Notes: generated by a model not told the origin, from the letters alone. Shown: positions 8,865 through 17,978, counted from the first letter of the stretch. The stretch is 64,000 nt of DNA from Desulfosoma caldarium (GCF_003751385.1 NZ_RJVA01000016.1:62001-126000); one strand, 5' to 3'. Numbers and translations: made by a program.

Positions 8865-9713
8865 CTAAAGGCTTTCATCCTGCATGTATCCATTGCGTTG
8901 CAGGTAGTCTTGACTTGCCGCCACCACGTCCTGCGGTGGCAGATCCCCGCCATGAACCGAAATGATCACATGTCCTTGGTACCCGCATTCTTCAAGACAA
9001 TGCAAGAAGGAAACAAGAGGGAACTGGCCCTCGCCCAGTTGCACATGACGATGGGCCTCGGGGTCCTGCATGTCCGAAAGGCGTACGAAGGCCACGGCGT
9101 CTTTGAGTCGCTGCAGCGTCTCGCACGGGTCTTGTCCCACCACCAGCGCATGCACGGGATCATAATCCACGCCCAAGGCCGTCGGTTCTCCTACTTCGTT
9201 GATGAGCTCCAACACTTGGTCGCCCGTGCGAATGAGTTGCTCCGGGTCAGGTTGAATGCACAACCGCACACCAAGCTTTTTAGCTATGGGAGTTATGCGA
9301 TGCATGTTGGCCACAAAAAGGCGCCAGGCTTCCCGCTGATTCATGGACTCGGGAATGGGCCCACCCCCATTGGTGGACACCGTCCCAATGCCCAAAGCGG
9401 CCGCGACGCGCAGGCAATCGAGAGTGTAGCGAATGCGCAGTTCCCGCTCTTTCCAGTCTTCCTCAAGCCAGCTGGGATGAGGTCCATCCCCCAGCGCGCT
9501 CACCCTGCAGGCGTTGAGGTTTACCGGCTTGACGTTTTTTTCTGTCAGGCATTGCACAAGCTCGGACAACCGAGCCGCACCAAAATCCTCAGGAAACAGA
9601 TGGGGCCGATCGGCCATGAGCTCTATGCAACGAAAGCCTCCCTTGGCCACCGCGTCCACGGCTTCCTTGAGGCTCTTCGGTCGAAAGGACAGTGTGCTGT
9701 AGGCAAACTTCAT
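8865..9713 (-). CDS. Sugar phosphate isomerase/epimerase family TIM-barrel protein
   Basis: A 282-residue protein of the xylose-isomerase-like TIM-barrel (AP_endonuc_2) family. It begins with the typical first strand MKFAYSTLSF and has FRCIELMADRPHLFPEDF, LGVRLCIQPDPEQLI and a metal-binding-type segment ALGVDYDPVHAL. C-terminal strands FVRLSDMQ and GHVIISVHGG are also typical. These enzymes isomerise or epimerise keto-sugars or inositol derivatives using a divalent metal; the actual substrate is unknown. It lies 24 bp upstream of dctP in the TRAP operon, so it probably acts on the imported compound. Confidence 0.8.
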   Translation of the reverse strand: MKFAYSTLSFRPKSLKEAVDAVAKGGFRCIELMADRPHLFPEDFGAARLSELVQCLTEKNVKPVNLNACRVSALGDGPHPSWLEEDWKERELRIRYTLDCLRVAAALGIGTVSTNGGGPIPESMNQREAWRLFVANMHRITPIAKKLGVRLCIQPDPEQLIRTGDQVLELINEVGEPTALGVDYDPVHALVVGQDPCETLQRLKDAVAFVRLSDMQDPEAHRHVQLGEGQFPLVSFLHCLEECGYQGHVIISVHGGDLPPQDVVAASQDYLQRNGYMQDESL

Positions 9714-9785
9714 GGTCTTCCTCGCCCTCGCCCTTGAGTTTTTCGTTTCGCCATGACGGCATGCGTGGCTTTATAGGGCGTGCGC

Positions 9786-11840
9786 TCAGCTCGCGGACAC
9801 CGTCGCACGCCAATCCAAGGCCGCACAGCCCACTCCGTGGACGCGCACGGGATTCATGTCCAATTCACGCACTTGAGGGAAATCATAAAGGAACCAGGAC
9901 ACCCGCACCAGCACATCCACCAGGGCATCTTCGTCCAGTGGCTTTTGCCCTCGCACGCCTTGAAGTAAAGTTGCTCCACGGCATTGGTGCACGAGAGCCC
10001 GAGCCTGCTCGGAGTTCAGAGGGCCGATGCCCAGCGCTGTTTCCTTGAGCACTTCCACATAAATGCCTCCGAGTCCCACCACGAGGACCGGGCCGAAGTT
10101 GTCGTCCTGGCGGCCTCCAACAATCCATTCCATGCCGGGTTCGGCCATTTTTTGCACCAGGACGCGAGGGCCGAAAGCCACAAGGCTCGCGTAAGCGTCG
10201 CGCAGCGCGACATTGCTGCTCACGTTCAACCGCACGGCGCCCACGTCGGTTTTGTGCACCACGTGCCGCGACGCCGTCTTCATGACCAAAGGATAGCCCA
10301 AACGTGCCGCCGCTTCCATCGCTTCTTCGGCGCTTTTCGCTATTGCCCACGGCACTGTGGAAATCCCGTAACAGGTCAGAGCCGAAGCCAAGAGATCGGG
10401 ATCCAGAGGCCCTTCGGGGGCGGTATCCAAAAGGCGCCGAGCCCTTTCCAAGTCAATGCCCTGAGGGCGTTCCGTGGCAAAGACGTTTTCAGGGCGACCG
10501 GAAAAATCCCGATTCCAGGCCAGAGCGCGCACGGCGTCTCGAGGGTCCGTAAAGAGCGGATAGCCGGCGTTTTTTCGATTGTATTCCAGCTCCTTTTGCA
10601 TGGTGAAGACGCACACGGCCACAGGTTTTCCCGTGGTGTGCATCAAATGCCCCAGGCGCGTCACGAGCTGTCGGGAACCTTCCGCATCAAAAATGCCTTG
10701 GTAATTGTGAATGAAAAGCAACCCGTCGATGTCGGCTCGAGCCAGTGTTTCCTGAGCCAGCTTTTCGTAGAGCTCCAGATCAAATACATCCCCCAAATCC
10801 ATGGGATTGTGGAATTGAATGACGCCGGCTCGCGCGTGCGCTTCGACCAATCTCACCACGTCTTCGGGAAAAGGGGGCAGCTCGAATCCAAATTCGTCCG
10901 CGGCGTCGGCCGCCATGACCGCATGGCCGCCGGAACGGGAAATGATCGCCAGGCGGCGACCCCGCATTTGGGGCAAGAGGAAACCCTTAATGGCCGTGAG
11001 TCCTTCGTTTTGATCCACGACTCGAAGGATGCCGCATTGACGAAAGGCGGCGTCCGTAACGGCATCATCCGTGGAAAGGGAAGCGGAATGGGATCGCGCG
11101 ATGACCGCTCCGGCGCCACCTCGGTTGGACTTGTGCACCACGATGGGCTTGGTGGACCGTGCGGCCACTTCCATGAGTTCCCTACCCTTGGCGACGCCTT
11201 CCAGGTACCCGAAGATCACGTGGGTTTGTGGGTCCTTGGCGTAGTAAGCCACAAGGTCGTTTTCATGGACATCCAGCTTGTTGCCGATGCTGGCAAATCG
11301 GGAAAATCCGATGCCTTCCGCCGCGCAGTGGTTGATCATGGTGGCCCCAACCCCTCCACTTTGAGAAAAGATGGCCACGCGGCCCGAAGGCGCCTCGGCC
11401 CTCATGGGCATGAACGGCACGGCCAGCCCGTTGTATCGATTGATGATCCCGATGCAGTTGGGCCCGATCATGCGCATACCGTAGCGCGATAGGGCTTCAC
11501 GGATCTCCTGCTCCAGCTCGAGACGGTCGTCTCCCAGTTCCCGAAACCCCGCTGATTCCACGATGATCCTTTTTATCCCTTTTTCACCGCACTGGCGCAC
11601 GACCTCGGGAACCGCTCGAGCCGGCACAAGCACGGCGGCCAGGTCCACGGGTTCTGGAAGATCCGCCACGGACCGGTAAATCTTGTGACCGGCAAACACC
11701 CCTCCCTTTGGGCCCACAAGATAGATCAGCCCCTGGTACTGAAACTCCATGAGGTTGAAAACGATGGCGCGTCCCAGATTGGTCGGTGAACTGGAAACTC
11801 CAACCACAGCCACACTCTTTGCCTCGAAAAACCGCTCCAT
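9786..11840 (-). CDS. ADP-forming acyl-CoA synthetase (fused alpha and beta subunits)
   Basis: A 684-residue protein. It has an N-terminal CoA-binding Rossmann domain (SVAVVGVSSSPTNLGRAIVF, about residues 8-28), two succinyl-CoA-ligase-like domains (SQSGGVGATMINH; NKLDVHENDLVAYYAK), the phospho-His region SHSASLS (about 255) and a C-terminal ATP-grasp domain from about 460 (YPLVMKTASRHVVHKTDVG; WIVGGRQDDNFGPVLVVGLGG). This family (acetate-CoA ligase, ADP-forming) interconverts acyl-CoA plus ADP and Pi with free acid plus ATP. No acetyltransferase domain is appended. AGGAGGGAG precedes the ATG. It is the first gene of the minus-strand operon with the epimerase and TRAP genes (72 bp gap). Confidence 0.9.
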   Translation of the reverse strand: MERFFEAKSVAVVGVSSSPTNLGRAIVFNLMEFQYQGLIYLVGPKGGVFAGHKIYRSVADLPEPVDLAAVLVPARAVPEVVRQCGEKGIKRIIVESAGFRELGDDRLELEQEIREALSRYGMRMIGPNCIGIINRYNGLAVPFMPMRAEAPSGRVAIFSQSGGVGATMINHCAAEGIGFSRFASIGNKLDVHENDLVAYYAKDPQTHVIFGYLEGVAKGRELMEVAARSTKPIVVHKSNRGGAGAVIARSHSASLSTDDAVTDAAFRQCGILRVVDQNEGLTAIKGFLLPQMRGRRLAIISRSGGHAVMAADAADEFGFELPPFPEDVVRLVEAHARAGVIQFHNPMDLGDVFDLELYEKLAQETLARADIDGLLFIHNYQGIFDAEGSRQLVTRLGHLMHTTGKPVAVCVFTMQKELEYNRKNAGYPLFTDPRDAVRALAWNRDFSGRPENVFATERPQGIDLERARRLLDTAPEGPLDPDLLASALTCYGISTVPWAIAKSAEEAMEAAARLGYPLVMKTASRHVVHKTDVGAVRLNVSSNVALRDAYASLVAFGPRVLVQKMAEPGMEWIVGGRQDDNFGPVLVVGLGGIYVEVLKETALGIGPLNSEQARALVHQCRGATLLQGVRGQKPLDEDALVDVLVRVSWFLYDFPQVRELDMNPVRVHGVGCAALDWRATVSAS

Positions 11841-12150
11841 GCCTCTCCCTCCTCATGCCTCAACCAGTCCTGCAAGCCCCTTTCCGGTGCCTGTCCCTCC
11901 TCAAGCCCTTCATGCCGCCGGCCCACCGCCACGATGGCCCATACCATGCCACAATGAATGGCAATCGGAAACCCTGAGGTGTCCATCGGGCGGTACAAAA
12001 AATAAATTTGCCATAGCAAAAAGAACCGCACCCAAGAAAAAACGCGAGTCGCTTCGCATGGGCTTGTATAGATTGGGTAGTTCAATGAAGTTACACCATG
12101 AAGAAGTGATTTGTCGTATCTCGAGGCGTTCGTGAGCAAAGGGGTCAATC
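11841..12150. other. Intergenic region upstream of the TRAP/acyl-CoA synthetase operon
   Basis: About 310 bp between the minus-strand acyl-CoA synthetase and a plus-strand decayed gene. It must contain the promoter of the minus-strand operon. The stretch around 11995-12035 is A/T-rich compared with the surroundings and is the likeliest site, but no clear pair of -35 and -10 boxes could be assigned. No supported gene lies here. Confidence 0.4.
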
Positions 12151-13178
12151 ATGAAAGACCATTTCCGAGTTGTTGCCGTGATGGCGGCCATTGTGATTGG
12201 GTTGTGCTGGAGCGCGCAGGCTCAGGTCATGCCCATGCTTGTGGCGCAGCAGGTGTTTGATTATTCCTCCAGGGGCGATCCCGTGGTATTGGCCGATTCC
12301 GCAGTCGTTCAGCCCATCCGTGTGGGTCCCGTGGCCGAAGGAGGCCGCGTCGTCCGAGTGCGCGTGAGCCTTGCCGCCTTTCCCGCTCCGGTGAATCTGT
12401 ACCTCGGCATCATGGCCCCTGCGCTGGATCCTTTCCATCTGTATCTGGTCAAGCCCGATGGAGAGCTCATGATTTACGAGCCCGATCTTGTGGTCTGGAA
12501 ACTGGGTGTGACGCAATAGGTGGACGCCTTCCTGTTTGGCGACATTGCGGTTTCGTTTCTGCCTCCGGGGCAATACCACGTCTATCTCTTGGCCTCCCCT
12601 GCGGGAGATCTCTCCGTTTGTTATCTCTGGGACACGTTTTTTGTCATACGGGACGCCGCGGGAGGCTGCGTCAGCAACAATGGACCTCGGTCTTTTTCCA
12701 TGACCCTGAATCATATGGCTAGAGTCCATATGTCCGGATACGAACAAGAAATCCGTATCCGCGTTGTCGTTCCCTTTGCCCTTTTGGACAACAACGCCCT
12801 TTCCGGCAAGGGCACATTGTAGGTGAGCACGGAGGGAGTGTTACCTCCTGAAATGCCAGGATCTTTTAGCGGGTCGGCACGGCCGACGAAAATTTGAGAG
12901 GCCGATTGTTCTTGAACGACACATGTCAAGCCATGTTGGAAGTTATCTTTGACGAACAATTCTATCCCTTTCCCGTGACCTATGTAGTGGGCGGCATTAC
13001 CTATATCGTCTCATATCCCATGACGCAGCACAACACCTACTCACAGCTTTATTCGGTCATTGACGGCGCGACTATTTCCGGTCCGCCGGTTTTCGAGGGC
13101 ATGCGGGGAAGCTTCACCTATATACTGCACATCACATCAACAGACAGCCTGTCGACACGTCGGCGTGATCTGGCCTAA
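12151..13178 (+). pseudogene. Decayed exported protein gene with two in-frame TAG codons and a frameshift
   Basis: The first segment (12151-12519) starts with a signal peptide (MKDHFRVVAVMAAIVIGL..., cleavage near SAQAQ). It ends in WKLGVTQ, directly followed by TAG at 12517-12519. The same frame continues without a gap as VDAFLFGDIAVSFLPPGQY to a second TAG at 12820-12822, and again as VSTEGVLPPEMPGSFSGS. Near 12870 the coherent sequence passes to another frame (GTADENLRGRLFLND, then up to RRRDLA at 13178). The three pieces read as one continuous secreted beta-rich protein typical of deltaproteobacterial surface proteins, so this is best explained as one gene with two nonsense mutations and one frameshift. 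The function is unknown. Confidence 0.65.
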
Positions 13179-13242
13179 CCGTGCCGCAATGGTGGTGCCC
13201 TTTTAGGCGGGGAAGGGTACTGTGTGTCGGCTTCGGCGGCCC

Positions 13243-13271
13243 TTGACAACGGGGGGGCTTCTCGATAAAAG
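13243..13271 (+). promoter_or_regulatory. Sigma-70-type promoter of fabD
   Basis: TTGACA at 13243-13248, a 17-bp spacer, and TAAAAG at 13266-13271. This lies about 44 bp before the fabD start codon. The -35 box is perfect; the -10 matches four of six positions. Confidence 0.55.
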
Positions 13272-13314
13272 CGGCGCGCGAAAAGAAAACTCCTCACAGG
13301 AAAGAGCCGGCGCT

Positions 13315-14238
13315 ATGAAAAATTGGGTCTTCTTATTTCCAGGGCAAGGATCCCAATATGTGGGCATGGGAAAGAATTTTTACGAAAACTACCCTGAGGT
13401 TCGGGAGCTCTTTGATAGGGCCGAAGCGATTCTCGGCATGGACCTGAAGAAGCTGTGCTTCGAAGGCCCCGAAGACGTGCTGACTCAAACGGACAATGTG
13501 CAGCCGGCCATCACCGTGACCAACCTGGCGTGTCTCACCGCGCTGGCTCATCACGAAATTTTTCCTGCGGCGACCGCCGGCCACAGCCTGGGCGAATACA
13601 GCGCTCTATATGCCGCGGGGGTCTTAACCCTTGAAGATACGTTGACCTTGGTTCGATGGCGCGGGCAATTCATGCACGAAGCGTCTTTGGAAACCCCCGG
13701 AGCCATGGCCGCTGTCATGGATATGCCGGAAGAGAAGCTCCAGCGCATTTGCCGGCTTTGTGATGTGGAAATCGCCAACATCAACTGCCCGGACCAGCTC
13801 ATCATCACCGGCCCCGTGGAAGCCGTGGACAAGGCTTTGGAAGCCACCGTCGCGGAAGGCGCCAAGAAATGCGTCAAACTCAACGTGAGCGGCCCATGGC
13901 ACAGCCGATGCATGGAATCGGCCCGTCTGAAATTTGAACCCCATGTGCGGGCGGCCTCCTTTTCCCGACCCAAGATTCCCGTGGTCAACAACATCGATGC
14001 CAAGCCGTTGGAAAGCGCCGACGAGGCCCCGGAAAAGCTGGTCAGGCAACTTTGTGGCGCGGTTTTATGGAAGCAGTCCATCGAGTGGTTTCTGGCCAAC
14101 GGCTACGACCATTTTGTGGAGGTCGGGCCCAAGAAGGTCCTGCGAGGACTGGTGCGGCGTATCGACCGCAACGTGGTCGTGCATAACGTGGAAGATTCCG
14201 CGACGTTGACGGCGTTTCTCCGTGCCAACAGCGCCTAA
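13315..14238 (+). CDS. fabD: Malonyl-CoA:acyl-carrier-protein transacylase
   Basis: 307 residues. The start MKNWVFLFPGQGSQYVGMG is the family's usual N-terminus, so the ATG at 13315 is chosen over an upstream in-frame start; AGGAAAG lies ahead of it. The nucleophile elbow GHSLGEYSALYAAG (about residue 90) carries the catalytic Ser, the Arg that binds the malonyl carboxylate is in LVRWRGQFMHEA, and the catalytic His is in GPWHSRCM. The enzyme loads malonyl groups onto ACP for fatty acid synthesis in the cytosol. It stands alone here, with its own promoter and no other fab genes beside it. Confidence 0.96.
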   Translation: MKNWVFLFPGQGSQYVGMGKNFYENYPEVRELFDRAEAILGMDLKKLCFEGPEDVLTQTDNVQPAITVTNLACLTALAHHEIFPAATAGHSLGEYSALYAAGVLTLEDTLTLVRWRGQFMHEASLETPGAMAAVMDMPEEKLQRICRLCDVEIANINCPDQLIITGPVEAVDKALEATVAEGAKKCVKLNVSGPWHSRCMESARLKFEPHVRAASFSRPKIPVVNNIDAKPLESADEAPEKLVRQLCGAVLWKQSIEWFLANGYDHFVEVGPKKVLRGLVRRIDRNVVVHNVEDSATLTAFLRANSA

Positions 14239-14475
14239 GATCAGATGTGTGCGACAACGTTCCGTGCAAGAGCGGTGCAGCGTGGAAAATCGTATCGCTC
14301 TTGGTGGCGCTCCCCCACGAGGTCTTCCTGGCGAGCCATTTCGTGGCGTGTCAAAGAATGTCAGATGGAGGTGCGGGGCACGCTGCGCCGCCGGATCGTG
14401 CCTTACGGCGCTCCTTGAGCAAGAACAGACGAGTCCCTTGCAGAACAACCCCACGTCACGGGTTTTTGGACTCCT

Positions 14476-15678
14476 CTAGGTTTCGTTCGGCTGAATGACG
14501 CGCAGGGCATCTCGAAAGATCTTGTCGGAAATGTCGGTGCGCCGTTCCATGCGCCCCACGTCTCGAGGCACAATCCAGGTGAGGCCACCGGTACCCTTTT
14601 TCTTGTCGTGCTGAATGTGGCGCAGCAGCGCGTTCGCATCCTTGGCCAGCAGCGTCTTTAGCGGCAGCTGATAAGCCTCAAGGATTCGATCCAGGCGCCG
14701 GGCCAGGTCGGGGTTGGTGAGGCCCATGAGAATGCCCATCTGCACCGCCACCCTCATGCCCAGCGCCACGGCGTGGCCGTGCGGCAGCGCATAGCCACTC
14801 AAAGCTTCCAGGCCGTGGCCGGCAGTATGCCCCAGATTCAGAAACTGGCGCACCCCGAAATCCTTTTCATCGGTGGCCACATGGCGCGCCTTGAGGCTCA
14901 AGCTTTGAAAGACGATGGGCTCTATCATCTTGTGAGGCAAAGGATACGAAATGCCTTGACCCTTGGTCTCTTGGGCAAAGGATTCCAGAGTTTCCATGAG
15001 GTCGCCGTCATCCAACAGCGCAGACTTGATGACTTCCGCCATGCCGTTTTGCCATTCTTTCGCGGGCAAGGTTTTAAGAAAAACCGCGTCTACAAGAATG
15101 GCCTGCGGATGATGAAAAGTGCCCAGAAGATTTTTCCCTTCCGGCAGATCCACGCCCGTCTTGCCGCCCAGGCAGCTGTCCACCTGCGCTAGGAGCGTCG
15201 TCGGAACCTGCACCACAGGAACACCCCGCATGAAGATGGAGGCGAGAAACCCCACCACATCCCCGGTCACCCCGCCTCCAATGGCCACGAACACACTGTG
15301 ACGGTCGGCTCCGCGACTCAGGGCCGCTCGGGCCAGATGCTCCACAGTGTCCAGGCGCTTCCTGTCCTCGCGAGCATCCCATGGAATCCAGGCATCACCG
15401 AACCCTTGCCCGTCTAAAATCTCTCCCCACAGGGAAGCGACCCGTTGGTCGACAAAGATATAAGGATGCCGCCCGGGAAAGTGCTCTTGGAGCCATACCG
15501 CCAAAGATCGGGCTCCATGAGGCGCAAAAGTCACGTGAAATCCGTCCAGAGGGGACTGCCCTGTCCCAATGGATCCCGCTTTTGTTTCCAGAGCGTTCCC
15601 CTGCCCGTCTGGGCGGGTAGCCACTGGGTTCAAAGGCGGGGCGTCACACCCGGCCAGAGGTGTTGGGTTGTCAGGCAT
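14476..15678 (-). CDS. aroB: 3-dehydroquinate synthase
   Basis: 400 residues from an ATG at 15678 that overlaps the tyrA stop by 8 bp, with AGAAAAGG upstream. NAD-binding GGGVTGDVVGFLASIFMRG, the substrate/metal region CLGGKTGVDLPEGKNLLGTF, MAEVIKSALL and the zinc-ligand histidines in GHTAGHGLE and PHGHAVALG are all present. It converts DAHP to 3-dehydroquinate, step 2 of the shikimate pathway. The N-terminal 60 residues are a poorly conserved extension. It is the third gene of aroF-tyrA-aroB, so it should fall under the attenuator upstream of aroF. Confidence 0.95.
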   Translation of the reverse strand: MPDNPTPLAGCDAPPLNPVATRPDGQGNALETKAGSIGTGQSPLDGFHVTFAPHGARSLAVWLQEHFPGRHPYIFVDQRVASLWGEILDGQGFGDAWIPWDAREDRKRLDTVEHLARAALSRGADRHSVFVAIGGGVTGDVVGFLASIFMRGVPVVQVPTTLLAQVDSCLGGKTGVDLPEGKNLLGTFHHPQAILVDAVFLKTLPAKEWQNGMAEVIKSALLDDGDLMETLESFAQETKGQGISYPLPHKMIEPIVFQSLSLKARHVATDEKDFGVRQFLNLGHTAGHGLEALSGYALPHGHAVALGMRVAVQMGILMGLTNPDLARRLDRILEAYQLPLKTLLAKDANALLRHIQHDKKKGTGGLTWIVPRDVGRMERRTDISDKIFRDALRVIQPNET

Positions 15679-16651
15679 GAGCCTTTTCTCCTTCTTGGGC
15701 GCCCTGAAGGGGTGCGTTGTAGCTGAAAGGTGTCGAGCTGAGCTTCGCCTTGTTGTCCACCGAGGCCTTCTGGTTTCCATGATTGTTGGCGTTTTGGTGC
15801 CAGGTGAGAAGCTGGTTGGTTTCATGCAAGGCCTGGGTGCAGAACTCTCCAAAGTGCGCTCGCGTTTGTTCAAAGGCCTGAATAAAGGCCTGCCATCGGC
15901 CGTGTTCGACGGCGTCCATGGTTTCGCCAAACACTCGGCGCAGAACCTCCAGCACTTCGCTCTTGTAAGGGTTTTCCATGGCGATGGCGGCGTACAGCGC
16001 CGCGTCTTGGGCAAAAAGTCGGCCGATGAGGTCCAGTTCCAGGCGATAGATGGGGCTGGTGAACCGAAGGCTTTCGGCGGCGTCAATACCCATTTCGCGC
16101 AGGCAGTGTCCCAAGACCACCGTTGTCACGTGGGGAATGAGTTGGATGACGGTCATCATGCGATCGTGTTCCTGAGCGGAACATATGTGGATTTTCAAGC
16201 CCGCCTTTTCCAGCAAACTCATGAGCCATTGCCAGGGTTGTGGCGCCACATGGCCCGGACAGACAATCATGGTCTGGCCAACAAAGTCTTCCACATAAGG
16301 GCCGTACATAGGGTGCAGACCCACATACCAGGCGGCGCACCCTTCCATGGCTTTTTGAGGCGGCATCTTAAGGGAGCAGATGTCCAAGACCAGTTGTCCT
16401 GGGCGAAATCGTGGTGCCAGGTCCTGAAGGATGTTTGAAGCTCGATGCAAAGGCACACTCACCAAGACCACATGGGATTGGTCTATGACGTCGTGATTGC
16501 TTAGGGGTGTCCCCACATCGGAGACGGCAACCGTTGCGCCACGTTCGGTAAAGAACCGATGAAAGAGCTTTCCCATGGCGCCCAAGCCCCCGATGATGCC
16601 GATGCGGGGATGTTTTGGCCAGCTTTTAAAGTCCGAGGGATTTTCCGTCAT
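15671..16651 (-). CDS. tyrA: Prephenate dehydrogenase
   Basis: 326 residues. An NAD(P)-binding fold at the N-terminus (RIGIIGGLGAMGKLFHRFF, residues about 16-34) is followed by LVLDICSLKMPP, the family motif GLHPMYGP and the helical dimerisation region with AQEHDRMMTVIQLIPH. There is no fused chorismate mutase domain. It produces 4-hydroxyphenylpyruvate for tyrosine. The last 40 residues (Asn/Ser/Ala-rich) look disordered. It lies 93 bp after aroF and overlaps aroB, which fits a tyrosine/phenylalanine-responsive operon. Confidence 0.9.
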   Translation of the reverse strand: MTENPSDFKSWPKHPRIGIIGGLGAMGKLFHRFFTERGATVAVSDVGTPLSNHDVIDQSHVVLVSVPLHRASNILQDLAPRFRPGQLVLDICSLKMPPQKAMEGCAAWYVGLHPMYGPYVEDFVGQTMIVCPGHVAPQPWQWLMSLLEKAGLKIHICSAQEHDRMMTVIQLIPHVTTVVLGHCLREMGIDAAESLRFTSPIYRLELDLIGRLFAQDAALYAAIAMENPYKSEVLEVLRRVFGETMDAVEHGRWQAFIQAFEQTRAHFGEFCTQALHETNQLLTWHQNANNHGNQKASVDNKAKLSSTPFSYNAPLQGAQEGEKAHA

Positions 16652-16744
16652 GCTGCCTCCTGAAGCGCACTATGTCACGCATCGTTATGGCCCCTTACTG
16701 CTTCTGCCGTCCATGCCCGCTTCCAAGTACTTTCCCGAAGTGCT

Positions 16745-17809
16745 TCACGACGCGGTTTCTGCAACCTGGGCGTGGTGCTCTGCCGTGGTTCGCAAAATCG
16801 TGCGCCCCACGGCCTGGGCCACCGGTTCTACCCGATCCAAGAGCGCCTGCAGGGCCGCGGGGGTCAGAGACTGGGATCCGTCGCTTAAGGCCTCGTGAGG
16901 TCGAACGTGCACTTCCAGCATCAGTGCGTCGGCCCCGGCGGCGACGGCTGCACACGCCATGGCGGGGATGAGGTCGGTTCGGCCCAGAGCGTGGCTAGGA
17001 TCCACGATGACCGGAAGGTGGGAGAGCTTTTTGAGAAGCGGCACGGCGCTCAGGTCCAGCGTGTTGCGCGTCTCCGTCTCAAAGGTGCGTATGCCGCGTT
17101 CGCACAGAATCACCTTGTCATTGCCATGGCTGAGGATGTATTCCGCGGACATGAGAAATTCCTTGATGGTGGCCGCCATGCCTCGTTTGAGAATCACCGG
17201 CTTGTCCACTTGGCCCACTTCGGTAAGCAGCTTGAAATTTTGCATGTTGCGCGTGCCGATCTGCAACACGTCGGCGTATTTGTAGACGAGCAAAAGGTCT
17301 CGGGGGTCCATGACTTCGGTGACCACGGGCATGCCCGTGCGGCTTCGCACATCACTCATGTACTTCAAGGCCAGTTCTCCAAGGCCTTGAAAGCTGTAAG
17401 GTGAGGTGCGGGGCTTGAAGGCGCCTCCTCGAAGCATGGGAATGCCCAAGGCGTGCAAAGCATCGGCAATTTCATCGAGGACTTCGCGCCCTTCCACGGC
17501 GCACGGGCCGGCGATGATGGGAATGGCCCGCCCGCCCAACTCCACATGCTCACCGATGCGAATCTTTGTGTCTTCTTCCTTGAATTCTCGGTTGACCAAC
17601 TTGTAGGGCTGTAAAATGGGATGTGCCGCTTCCACGCCGGGAAAGCTCGTAAAAGGAATCTCCTGAATCAGGTCCCTTTCCCCGATAATGCCCACAATGG
17701 TGCGCCGTTCCCCACGGGACAAATGGGTGCGCAGCCCCAACTTTTCCACATGGGATACCAGTTGCCGAAGGTCTTGTTCCGTGTGTTCGGGTTTCATCAC
17801 AACAATCAT
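16745..17809 (-). CDS. aroF: 3-deoxy-7-phosphoheptulonate (DAHP) synthase, type I-beta with N-terminal regulatory domain
   Basis: 354 residues. The first 70 or so residues (MIVVMKPEHTEQDLRQL...) form the ferredoxin-like domain found in Thermotoga-type DAHP synthases, which mediates feedback inhibition by Tyr/Phe. The catalytic TIM barrel follows: IIAGPCAVEG, RGGAFKPRTSPYSFQG, TEVMDPRD, LKRGMAATIKEFL, ILCERGIRTFE, VIVDPSHALGR and LMLEVHVRP, including the metal ligands Cys, His, Glu and Asp. It makes the first committed step to aromatic amino acids. GGAGG precedes the ATG. The mRNA leader contains an apparent aromatic-codon attenuator. Confidence 0.95.
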   Translation of the reverse strand: MIVVMKPEHTEQDLRQLVSHVEKLGLRTHLSRGERRTIVGIIGERDLIQEIPFTSFPGVEAAHPILQPYKLVNREFKEEDTKIRIGEHVELGGRAIPIIAGPCAVEGREVLDEIADALHALGIPMLRGGAFKPRTSPYSFQGLGELALKYMSDVRSRTGMPVVTEVMDPRDLLLVYKYADVLQIGTRNMQNFKLLTEVGQVDKPVILKRGMAATIKEFLMSAEYILSHGNDKVILCERGIRTFETETRNTLDLSAVPLLKKLSHLPVIVDPSHALGRTDLIPAMACAAVAAGADALMLEVHVRPHEALSDGSQSLTPAALQALLDRVEPVAQAVGRTILRTTAEHHAQVAETAS

Positions 17810-17892
17810 GGCGGGTCCTCCTTGCCTGGCTTGGTGGGAAAAGCGTGCGCTTTCCCCATTCCTGGAATATCGGCACGACCGTGCCGAAGCCT

Positions 17893-17929
17893 CAAAAACA
17901 CAAAAGGCCGTGAGCTTGTGCCCACGGCC
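17893..17929 (-). terminator. Second hairpin-U-tract in the aroF leader
   Basis: On the minus strand GGCCGTGGGC, a four-base loop and GCTCACGGCC form a 10-bp stem with one G-U pair. This is followed by TTTTGTGTTTTT. It lies about 12 bp downstream of the main attenuator terminator and 84 bp upstream of the aroF start. Its arms nearly repeat those of the first hairpin, so it could act as a back-up terminator or pair alternatively with it. Confidence 0.7.
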
Positions 17930-17940
17930 TAAAGAGGTGG

Positions 17941-17978
17941 AAAAAAAAGGCCGTGGGCTTTGGGGTTAGCCCACGGCC
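17941..17978 (-). terminator. Attenuator: intrinsic terminator ahead of aroF
   Basis: On the minus strand a perfect 10-bp stem (GGCCGTGGGC / GCCCACGGCC, 17949-17978) with a ten-base loop is followed by eight T (17941-17948). It lies about 30 bp after the leader peptide stop codon and 131 bp before the aroF start codon, inside the transcript. That placement is expected of an attenuator rather than an end-of-operon terminator. Confidence 0.88.

Noticed and set aside
9984-11492. Plus-strand open frame of 502 codons
   Set aside because: Antisense to the acyl-CoA synthetase, which has complete family motifs.
12517-12822. TAG codons read as pyrrolysine
   Set aside because: Two TAG codons in frame looked suggestive, but a frameshift further on and the absence of any methylamine methyltransferase features point to a decayed gene.
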